From the NCBI GenBank assembly GCA_030669775.1, contig DAOVCZ010000126.1, positions 1-6,028 of the forward strand: a DNA stretch of 6,028 bases, read 5' to 3'. This document shows, one piece after another, positions 1 through 5,654 of this stretch. Below the pieces are notes generated by a model. It made no database searches and was not told the DNA's origin. It saw only the letters and a program-made list of their open reading frames with translations. The translations under genes and the position numbers were made by a program. The DNA is from Chloroflexota bacterium. Its GTDB lineage: Bacteria; Chloroflexota; Anaerolineae; Anaerolineales; UBA4823. Each line of letters begins with the position of its first letter. The first letter of the stretch is position 1.

Positions 1-66
1 GTGGAGGGACAATCAAATTGACTGACCGGAGATTTATGATCTGTCAAAGTAGACAAGGAGCGCGCA

Positions 67-765
67 TCAATGCTCATCTGCAAACCATTCATCGTCCGTG
101 CGGTCCATTTCCAGCAATTCTCCTGTGACGACAATGACAATTCGTTCGCATATGTTCGTAACCCGGTCAGCAACACGCTCAAGGTTGTGAGCCACCCACA
201 AGAGATGATTTGCCTGGTCGATAGTAGATGGATTGGATATCATTTGGTCCATTAATTCACGATAAATGCGGTTATAAAATGCGTCAACCTGGTCGTCTTC
301 TTTCGGGATGGAACGAGCAGCTTTAGCGTCTCGATCGATAAAAGCTTGTAGAGCCTTGTGGAGCATGCTTATACAAACCTCTGCCATCGGTGGGATTTCG
401 CTTATTGGTTTGAGAAGTTCATCTCGTCCGATACGGACGGTGATGCGGGCAATCCCTTTGGCATAGTCTCCCATACGTTCCAGCTCGGTGGTGATTTCAA
501 GGATAGCTGCCAACAGACGCAAGTCGCGTGCCATGGGTTGTTGGGTGGCGATCAAGGTGATGACGTCTTCTTCAATATCAAAATGTATTTTATTTATTTG
601 CCGATCACCATCATAGATAATTTTTGCATCATCGATATTTCGATTTTTCAATGCATCAACAGAGTCTCTCAGGGCATTTTCAACCATACTGCCTTGAATG
701 AGAACCTGTTCGAGCAGTTCATCAATGGCTCGATCTAAGGTTTCGCGTGGAGTAATTGTCGTCAT
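67..765 (-). CDS. phoU: PhoU, phosphate signalling/transport regulator (copy 1)
   Basis: A 232-residue protein, close to the usual PhoU length of 215-240. PhoU is a cytoplasmic all-helical protein of two similar three-helix bundles that binds metal ions. It restrains Pst uptake and, where a PhoR-type kinase exists, conveys phosphate sufficiency to it. The first half carries D54-x3-N58 and the E-rich stretch ending E96-R-M-G-D100. The second half repeats the pattern with D158, D161 and N165, then N194-L-E-R and D200. These are the family's metal-binding positions. It is the last gene of the minus-strand pst operon, 46 bases after pstB1. The start has a purine-rich AGAGG only 3 bases upstream, which is tight but usable. 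It shares roughly two thirds of its C-terminal residues with the second phoU at the right edge (my hand alignment). No convincing terminator follows in bases 1-66. The family is certain; the signalling partner cannot be seen here. Confidence 0.95.
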   Translation of the reverse strand: MTTITPRETLDRAIDELLEQVLIQGSMVENALRDSVDALKNRNIDDAKIIYDGDRQINKIHFDIEEDVITLIATQQPMARDLRLLAAILEITTELERMGDYAKGIARITVRIGRDELLKPISEIPPMAEVCISMLHKALQAFIDRDAKAARSIPKEDDQVDAFYNRIYRELMDQMISNPSTIDQANHLLWVAHNLERVADRVTNICERIVIVVTGELLEMDRTDDEWFADEH

Positions 766-811
766 TTGCCTCTTCTCACCATCAGTTTGACAGTAATTAT
801 TTTACTAATTC

Positions 812-1591
812 TTAGCCGAACCGGCCTTCAACGTAATCTGCAGTTCGTTGGACTGCCGGATTGGTGAAAATCTTTTTTCCTGGAGCGTATTCGATCAGCT
901 CACCTTGCAGAAAAAACGCTGCATAGTCAGCTGCGCGGGCAGCTTGCTGGACAGAATGTGGAACAAGTATGATTGTGTAGGACTTCTTCAATTCCTGCAG
1001 TGAAGCCTCGACTTTACCTGTCGAGATGGGATCCAATCCAGAGGTTGGTTCATCAAGCAGGAGTACTTCAGGTTCCAGCGCTAAACTACGGGCAATGCAC
1101 AACCTTTGCTGCTGACCACCGGATAGATCCACTGCTGGATCATCGAGCCTGTCCTGGACTTCTTCCCATAGCGCGGCTTGCTTCAAGCTGCGTTCCACGG
1201 CTTCATTGAGGCGATTTCTGTTGCGCTCGCCAGCGATCTCCAATCCATAAGTCAAGTTTTGGCGAATGCTCATCGGTAGAACTACTGGCCGGGCAAATAC
1301 CATACCAACCCGGCGACGTAAAGAAGTCACATCCAAATTGGGATCGAGAATGTCGAGACAATCACCCGATTCTGAGCACAACTGTACTTTTCCTGCGACT
1401 TTGGTTACATTGGCTAAATCATTGAGACGATTTAATACCCTTAAATAGGTCGATTTTCCACCTCCTGCTGGTCCAAATAAAACTGATATCGAGTTTTCGG
1501 GTATATTCAAGCTGATGTCCTTCAATGACTCTGTCCCATCGGAGTATTGCAGGACCAGGTGTTCAGTGATAATTTTATTCTTCGTCTTCAT
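812..1591 (-). CDS. pstB: PstB-type phosphate ABC transporter ATPase with altered Q-loop (PstB1)
   Basis: A 259-residue nucleotide-binding subunit of the phosphate importer, which couples ATP hydrolysis to transport through PstC/PstA at the inner membrane face. Motifs in order: Walker A GPAGGGKST (40-48); the PstB-typical LNRLND (53-58); signature LSGGQQQR (156-163); Walker B LLLDEP with catalytic Glu181; D-loop around 186-188; switch His212. The Q-loop is abnormal: after VGMVF (95-99) comes Ala100 (codon GCC, read from 1294 down to 1292) where PstB and most ABC ATPases have Gln. The following residues RPVVLP replace the usual KPNPFP. The H-loop context is VPHS rather than VTHN. It lies 27 bases after pstA with no clear Shine-Dalgarno, so it may depend on translation of the upstream gene. 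A second PstB lies at 4414-5181. I recall other PstB proteins with this Q-loop change, so it may mark a subfamily, but I cannot verify this here. Confidence 0.95.
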   Translation of the reverse strand: MKTKNKIITEHLVLQYSDGTESLKDISLNIPENSISVLFGPAGGGKSTYLRVLNRLNDLANVTKVAGKVQLCSESGDCLDILDPNLDVTSLRRRVGMVFARPVVLPMSIRQNLTYGLEIAGERNRNRLNEAVERSLKQAALWEEVQDRLDDPAVDLSGGQQQRLCIARSLALEPEVLLLDEPTSGLDPISTGKVEASLQELKKSYTIILVPHSVQQAARAADYAAFFLQGELIEYAPGKKIFTNPAVQRTADYVEGRFG

Positions 1592-1618
1592 CGGAAAATA
1601 GTGGATCGGTATGGAGTT

Positions 1619-2485
1619 TCACCATTGGCGACGAGCCCTGGCGCGAGAGCGTATAACCGTTGCGATCAAGTTCATTCCAAGCACAAAAATTAGTAGAACT
1701 AAAGCTGTTCCATATTGTATCTCAGATGACATTCCTGGCACTTGGGTGGATATAACATACAGGTGGTAGGGCAATGCCATGGTTGGGTCCATAGCTGACG
1801 ATGGCAGCCGGGGGAGGAAGAATACCGCGGCAGTGAATAATATCGGCGCTGTTTCACCAGCAGCCCTTTCTAGTCCCAAGATGACTCCAGTAAGGATTCC
1901 TGGGAGTGCTTGTGGTAAGACAATGCGACGAACGGTTTGCCATTGTGTCGCGCCAACGGATATGCTGACCACTCGAAAGGCTTGGGGAACAGCGCGTAAT
2001 GCCTCCTCAGTGGTGGTGATGATCACCGGAAGGGTCATAATTGCTAATGTGAGTGATCCTGCGAGGATGCTGATGCCAAAATTAAGAAAGATAACAAAAA
2101 GACCCAAACCAAATAAACCATAAACTACCGACGGGATACCAGCGAGATTGATGATCGCGATGCGGATTAACTGTGTCCACCGGTTGTCCGGTGCGTATTC
2201 TGCCAGGTAGACCGCTGCACCAATTCCAAGTGGGGCAACGATAAGGGCACACAACAGAGTGAGAAAAAATGTTCCCACGATAGCAGGCCAGATGCCTCCC
2301 GAGCGCATGCCGTCGCTGGGAAAACCAGTGATGAATTCCCAGGAAATTGCAGGTGCTCCTTTGTAGATGATATAAATCATGATGGCGATTATCGGGAGAA
2401 CCGCAACAATCGCAACTAAGCGTAAGAAAATGAATCCAAATCGTTGGGTAAGATTTCGCCGTTGGGGTGATGTCCTGGGTTTCAT
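1619..2485 (-). CDS. pstA: PstA, phosphate ABC transporter permease
   Basis: A 288-residue integral membrane protein that pairs with PstC to form the phosphate channel. About six hydrophobic segments are visible, near residues 18-42, 67-95, 106-135, 138-158, 195-222 and 258-278. The N-terminus before the first (RTSPQRR) and the C-terminus (RSRARARRQW) are strongly basic, consistent with both ends in the cytoplasm. The EAA-type cytoplasmic loop that docks on the ATPase spans about 173-191 (GATQWQT through IVLP). It is followed by RAAGET at 207-212, the PstA/PstC-typical Arg/Glu motif; matching charged residues in the E. coli proteins are needed for transport. The start ATG overlaps the pstC stop as ATGA, indicating translational coupling. 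Length and motifs are normal for the family. Nothing suggests another substrate. Confidence 0.96.
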   Translation of the reverse strand: MKPRTSPQRRNLTQRFGFIFLRLVAIVAVLPIIAIMIYIIYKGAPAISWEFITGFPSDGMRSGGIWPAIVGTFFLTLLCALIVAPLGIGAAVYLAEYAPDNRWTQLIRIAIINLAGIPSVVYGLFGLGLFVIFLNFGISILAGSLTLAIMTLPVIITTTEEALRAVPQAFRVVSISVGATQWQTVRRIVLPQALPGILTGVILGLERAAGETAPILFTAAVFFLPRLPSSAMDPTMALPYHLYVISTQVPGMSSEIQYGTALVLLIFVLGMNLIATVIRSRARARRQW

Positions 2486-3378
2486 GAGAGGATGCGCTCA
2501 GAACGTTTCTTGCGGCGAAACACAAATGTGGAGGCAGTCACATTGACGATTAATGTGATGATGAATAAGACAATTCCAATAAAGAAAAGCACATGGTAAT
2601 GGGTGCTGCCATTGGCGACTTCTCCCATCTCAGCGGCGATAGTGGCCGTCATCGTCCGTGTGGGGTTGAACAAGGTATCCAGGCCAGTTGGCATCATGGG
2701 TGCATTTCCGGTAACCATCAGTACAACCATGGTCTCTCCAATCGCCCGTCCGATGCCCAACATGATGGCAGTCAAAACCCCTGATTTGGCTGCGGGCAAG
2801 GTTACCCACCATATGGTTTGCCATTCTGTTGCCCCAAGAGCCAGGGAAGCATCCCGATAACTTTGCGGTACGGCATCTAAAGCGTCTTCTGAGATGGAGA
2901 CGATGGCGGGAATGGCTATTCCAGCCAGAATGAGAGAGCCAGTGAGAGCAGAAAGGCCAGTCGGTAAATTCATGATTTCACGGAGATATTGTGAAAGAAT
3001 CAGCAACCCAAGAAATCCCAAAACTACTGAAGGAAATCCACCCAGCAATTCGACAAGCGGTTTGAGAATTTCCTTCGTTTGGCGGGAGGCAACTTCAGCA
3101 ATATAAATGGCTGTAAGCAATCCAAGAGGTACTGCAATGATCAGTGCACCGATGGTCACGACCAATGACCCGACCAGTAAGGGAAGGATACCGTAGTAAT
3201 CTTCAATCGGATACCAGCGGGTTTGTAAGAATTCCGATAATGGAACTTCAATGATAGCTGGTAAGCCTTCGCTCAACAGGAAGTAGAAGATCAAACCAAC
3301 GAAAAGTATCGCTGAATATCCAATGATTTTTATTATTGCGGTGATAATTGATTCTGAATTAAATTTTGGTATCTGCAT
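2482..3378 (-). CDS. pstC: PstC, phosphate ABC transporter permease
   Basis: A 298-residue permease, the partner of PstA. Six hydrophobic segments are visible, near residues 12-36, 67-95, 106-130, 141-163, 198-222 and 262-286. The first external loop has the PstC-typical pattern W-Y-P-I...Y-G-I-L-P-L-L-x-G-S (55-71). The EAA coupling loop is about 177-195 (LALGATEWQ through TLP), followed by RAIGET at 211-216, whose Arg and Glu correspond to residues known to matter in E. coli PstC. The C-terminus is basic (RRKKR), consistent with a cytoplasmic tail. The start is well supported: GGGAGGA lies 5 bases upstream of the ATG. It follows pstS after a short gap of 57 bases with no clear hairpin, and overlaps pstA by 4 bases, so all sit in one operon. 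Confidence 0.96.
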   Translation of the reverse strand: MQIPKFNSESIITAIIKIIGYSAILFVGLIFYFLLSEGLPAIIEVPLSEFLQTRWYPIEDYYGILPLLVGSLVVTIGALIIAVPLGLLTAIYIAEVASRQTKEILKPLVELLGGFPSVVLGFLGLLILSQYLREIMNLPTGLSALTGSLILAGIAIPAIVSISEDALDAVPQSYRDASLALGATEWQTIWWVTLPAAKSGVLTAIMLGIGRAIGETMVVLMVTGNAPMMPTGLDTLFNPTRTMTATIAAEMGEVANGSTHYHVLFFIGIVLFIITLIVNVTASTFVFRRKKRSERILS

Positions 3379-3383
3379 TAATG

Positions 3384-3390
3384 TCCTCCC
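3384..3390 (-). promoter_or_regulatory. Strong Shine-Dalgarno of pstC
   Basis: GGGAGGA on the minus strand, 5 bases before the pstC ATG. It fixes the pstC start. It also shows that this organism uses Shine-Dalgarno initiation inside operons, which makes the lack of one at pstS and pstB2 more meaningful. Confidence 0.8.
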
Positions 3391-3435
3391 ACATGAGATC
3401 CTTTAATTGTAAGAAATAGGCATAGTTTCCGCATT

Positions 3436-4329
3436 TTACGGGGAATTTATGGGGACAAATCCAAGTTGGGTAACAATTATTTGTGCTTCGGGAGAAAAAA
3501 TCCAGTCCATGTATGTTTTTACAAATCCCACAGGCGGTCCGGCAGTATACATGTATAAATCCCTGGCAATTGGATATGTCCCGTCATTAACTGTTTCAGC
3601 GGATGGGTAGATGAACTCTGCCTCTTCACCCAGACCGTCTGATACCACAATCACTTTCATATCCGGGGTGACATACCCCAAGCCATCGTAGCCAATCGCA
3701 TTCGGGTTGTTGCGGATTTCAGCGCCAATTACTTCTGAGGAAGGGAGCAATAGTGTATCGGTTGAGAATAAAGTTTTATCCTCTTTACTCCCCAATCTTA
3801 ACACCTGCTCAAGAAAGTGAACATGTGTACCGGAATTTGTCTCACGTGATAGACGGACAATTGGACGGTCTTCCCCACCCAGCTCAGCCCAATTGCTTAT
3901 TTTACCGCTGTAGATATCTGAAAGCTGCTGCAAAGTGAGTTGATCTACAGGATTATTAGGATTAACGATCACCGCTATGGCATCTTTGGCCACGATGAAT
4001 TCAATCGGTTCAACACCGTTCGCCTGCGCATTATCGATTTCTACTGCTTTGATTCTCCGCGATGCGTTGGCAATATCTGTTGTTTTATTGATCAGGGAGG
4101 CGATTCCAGTACCTGAGCCACCACCCGTGACGGATATGGTAGATGATGGGTTGATCTGCTGGTACTGCTCTGCCCAGGCGAGGGCAAGATTGACCATCGT
4201 ATCAGAGCCGACATTATTCAGATATTCGCTTGAATCTAGTTGAGGCGTTTCATCGTTGTTAGGCTGTGGTGAACAGGCAGCCAACATAAGCAAAAGAAGA
4301 ATAAATACGAGATGAATTCTTGAATACAT
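3436..4329 (-). CDS. pstS: PstS, phosphate-binding lipoprotein
   Basis: The extracytoplasmic phosphate receptor that delivers phosphate to PstC/PstA. Read from the ATG at 4329 it has 297 residues and a compact lipoprotein signal: Arg4, a run of Ile/Leu/Val/Phe, then lipobox LAAC with Cys19 as the lipid-anchored residue, followed by a polar linker. Family motifs follow: VGSDTM (about 40-45), GGGSGTGI (69-76), NASRR (88-92) and SRETNSGT (161-168); the Ser/Thr/Arg residues of such motifs bind the anion. The reading frame stays open to an ATG at 4374, which would add 15 residues ahead of the signal and put the lipobox Cys at 34. I prefer 4329 because that signal is of normal size and a TTGATT-17-TATAAT promoter ends 7 bases before it. 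Neither start has a Shine-Dalgarno. It is the first gene of the operon and divergent from pstB2. Arsenate/phosphate selectivity cannot be judged by eye. Confidence 0.92.
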   Translation of the reverse strand: MYSRIHLVFILLLLMLAACSPQPNNDETPQLDSSEYLNNVGSDTMVNLALAWAEQYQQINPSSTISVTGGGSGTGIASLINKTTDIANASRRIKAVEIDNAQANGVEPIEFIVAKDAIAVIVNPNNPVDQLTLQQLSDIYSGKISNWAELGGEDRPIVRLSRETNSGTHVHFLEQVLRLGSKEDKTLFSTDTLLLPSSEVIGAEIRNNPNAIGYDGLGYVTPDMKVIVVSDGLGEEAEFIYPSAETVNDGTYPIARDLYMYTAGPPVGFVKTYMDWIFSPEAQIIVTQLGFVPINSP

Positions 4330-4336
4330 CCAGGTG

Positions 4337-4365
4337 ATTATAGCGACTTTCAATACTGTAATCAA
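4337..4365 (-). promoter_or_regulatory. Predicted sigma-70-type promoter for pstS (leaderless)
   Basis: On the minus strand, TTGATT (4365-4360) and a perfect TATAAT (4342-4337) are separated by 17 bases, the ideal spacing. The bases CACCTGG then lead directly to the ATG at 4329, so transcription would be expected to start at or within a base or two of that ATG. No Shine-Dalgarno is present, which agrees with a leaderless mRNA. A second TATAAT on the same strand (4410-4405) lacks a good -35 at proper spacing, but could serve the longer start at 4374. This is a prediction from consensus match only. Confidence 0.55.
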
Positions 4366-4376
4366 GGAACTCATTA

Positions 4377-4406
4377 ATCACAATATAGGAAAATTTCGAT
4401 TAAAAT
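4377..4406 (+). promoter_or_regulatory. Predicted promoter for pstB2 (leaderless)
   Basis: On the plus strand, TAAAAT (4401-4406, five of six bases of the -10 consensus) lies 7 bases before the pstB2 ATG at 4414. A weak -35, ATCACA (4377-4382, four of six), stands 18 bases upstream. There is no Shine-Dalgarno within reach: the only AGGA (4387-4390) is 23 bases from the ATG. The geometry is the same as on the pstS side and implies a transcript beginning at or next to the start codon. The weak -35 leaves room for activator dependence, for example by a PhoB-type regulator, but I see no recognised Pho box. Confidence 0.4.
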
Positions 4407-4413
4407 TATATAC

Positions 4414-5181
4414 ATGTCTGACAATCAATTATCATTCCAGGTTAGTAACCTCGATTTTTTTTATGGTTCTTTTCAAGCGTTAATAGATATTAACATAAAT
4501 ATCAAATCTCGTTCAGTTACAGCTTTGATAGGTCCATCTGGTTGCGGAAAATCAACTTTTTTACGCTGTTTGAACCGGATGAACGACACCATACCAGGGG
4601 TGAGAGTGGAAGGTGAAATTCTGCTCGATGGTGAAGATATTTATGCACCAGATGTAGATTTGACAGATTTGCGAAAGAGGGTTGGGATGGTTTTCCAGAA
4701 GCCGAATCCTTTCTCGAAGTCAATTTTTGATAATGTCGCGTTCGGACCCAAAGTACAGGGAATTGTCAACGGAAAGAGGAATTTGGAAGAATTAGTTAAG
4801 AACAGCCTGATTAACGCAGCTTTATGGGATGATGTAAAAGATAGCTTGGATGAAGATGCACTTGGATTGTCTCTCGGTCAGCAACAAAGATTATGCATTG
4901 CGCGTGTCTTGGCTGTCGAGCCTGAAGTGATCTTGATGGATGAGCCTGCTTCAGCACTCGATCCAATTGATACCGGTAAAATTGAAGAGTTAATCGCCAC
5001 TTTGAAAGAAGATTATACGATTGTTATCGTGACTCACAATATGCAGCAGGCAGCTCGCGTCTCCGAAGAGACGGGTTTATTCTGGTTGGGCGAGCTGGTT
5101 GAATTCTCTCCGACGGAGACAATGTTTACTGTTCCGGCCAAGAAATTAACAGAGGACTACATCACTGGTCGGATGGGGTAA
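4414..5181 (+). CDS. pstB: PstB-type phosphate ABC transporter ATPase with LSLGQ signature (PstB2)
   Basis: A 255-residue PstB, close to the family length of about 250-260. Motifs in order: Walker A GPSGCGKST (40-48); LNRMND (53-58); canonical Q-loop VGMVFQKPNPF with Gln95 (90-100); signature LSLGQQQR (152-159); Walker B VILMDEP with catalytic Glu177; D-loop ALDP (181-184); switch His208 in VTHNMQQ. The signature's first Gly is Leu154 (CTC at 4873-4875) instead of the consensus LSGGQ. All other catalytic residues are intact. It is transcribed alone, divergent from pstS and convergent with arsC, and has no Shine-Dalgarno (see the predicted leaderless promoter). The first third is notably AT-rich. 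The overall sequence is the more classic PstB of the two. No other ABC transporter is visible here for it to serve, so it most likely works with PstC/PstA, alone or paired with PstB1. Confidence 0.95.
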   Translation: MSDNQLSFQVSNLDFFYGSFQALIDININIKSRSVTALIGPSGCGKSTFLRCLNRMNDTIPGVRVEGEILLDGEDIYAPDVDLTDLRKRVGMVFQKPNPFSKSIFDNVAFGPKVQGIVNGKRNLEELVKNSLINAALWDDVKDSLDEDALGLSLGQQQRLCIARVLAVEPEVILMDEPASALDPIDTGKIEELIATLKEDYTIVIVTHNMQQAARVSEETGLFWLGELVEFSPTETMFTVPAKKLTEDYITGRMG

Positions 5182-5219
5182 GGCGATACTGTTTATTGAT
5201 CACAAAGGGTGGGAAAGTA

Positions 5220-5654
5220 TCAATAGTTAACTAAGAAAGCGGTTATTTTTTCTTCGATCTCATCCCGTACTTCACGAAATTTGGAGAGTACGAATTGTTC
5301 ATTCCCTTCGAATGAGGCAGGATCGACGAATGAGAAGCGAACCTGTTGGCTCGAATAAAGCCAAATTGGGCAATTCTCTGCCGCTGAATCGCACACTATC
5401 ATCACCAGATCAAATTCCTGATCATTAAAATAAGAGACATCTTTTGACCAACCCTGATGGGTGATGCCATTCTCTTCAAGAACCTTCAACGCAATTGGGT
5501 GTATGAACTCGGCCGGTTTTGTGCCTGCACTGTATGCTTTCCAAGTAACAGAGAACCGATCATTGACAATCGCTTCGACCATCTGGGAGCGACAGGAATT
5601 TCCTGTGCACAGAAAGAGGACATTATGTTGAGGTGAGGATTGAGTCATTTTCAA
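5220..5654 (-). CDS. arsC: Arsenate reductase, low-molecular-weight phosphatase family (thioredoxin-type ArsC)
   Basis: A 144-residue cytoplasmic protein of the low-molecular-weight tyrosine phosphatase fold. The N-terminal anion loop is CTGNSCRS, a C-x5-R motif with nucleophile Cys16 and Arg22. Cys88 and Cys95 lie in C-x6-C followed by Pro, the spacing of the two resolving cysteines in the thioredoxin-coupled ArsC of Bacillus subtilis and of Staphylococcus plasmid pI258. Asp111 in DPA is the expected general acid. The three cysteines favour arsenate reduction (arsenate to arsenite) over plain phosphatase activity. The first codon read here is TTG, overlapping the phoU2 stop as TTGA, with AAAGGA 10 bases upstream. 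An ATG two codons later (5648) is an equally possible start, though 16 bases from that site. Coupling to phoU2 suggests co-expression with phosphate-stress genes. No arsB, acr3 or arsR lies in the window. A phosphotyrosine phosphatase role is the main alternative. Confidence 0.9.
   Translation of the reverse strand: MKMTQSSPQHNVLFLCTGNSCRSQMVEAIVNDRFSVTWKAYSAGTKPAEFIHPIALKVLEENGITHQGWSKDVSYFNDQEFDLVMIVCDSAAENCPIWLYSSQQVRFSFVDPASFEGNEQFVLSKFREVRDEIEEKITAFLVNY

Noticed and set aside
23..46. Possible terminator hairpin after phoU1 (TGAC, bulge, AGAT, loop TTATG, ATCT, GTCA)
   Set aside because: Only 8 pairs with a 3-base bulge, and no T-run follows on the minus strand, so it does not make a convincing intrinsic terminator.
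70..255. Plus-strand open frame with AAGGAG (55-60) upstream of an ATG at 70
   Set aside because: It lies wholly antisense to phoU1, whose frame is clearly conserved; the translation shows no recognisable domain, and the AAGGAG is a chance match.
792..806. AGTAA-TTATT-TTACT inverted repeat between pstB1 and phoU1
   Set aside because: A 5-pair, almost all A/T stem in an AT-rich spacer; too weak to call a terminator or operator.
812..1591. PstB1 as a decaying pseudogene because of its Q-loop change
   Set aside because: The frame is intact at full length, all other ATPase motifs are kept, and it sits in order within the operon, so selection on the protein is the better explanation.
1779..2123. 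114-codon plus-strand open frame inside pstA
   Set aside because: Antisense to a well-supported permease, no domain recognised, no ribosome binding site or neighbouring gene on that strand.
2082..2525. 147-codon minus-strand open frame across the pstC/pstA junction
   Set aside because: It is a shifted frame of pstA and pstC, with Cys/His/Trp-rich composition typical of non-coding translation.
4405..4410. Second perfect TATAAT on the minus strand as the main pstS promoter
   Set aside because: No acceptable -35 hexamer at 15-19 bases; the downstream TTGATT-17-TATAAT pair fits far better.
4479..4494. GTTAAT-AGAT-ATTAAC inverted repeat early in pstB2
   Set aside because: Perfect but only 6+6 bases, inside AT-rich coding sequence for a run of Ile/Asn/Asp codons; probably a product of the protein sequence.
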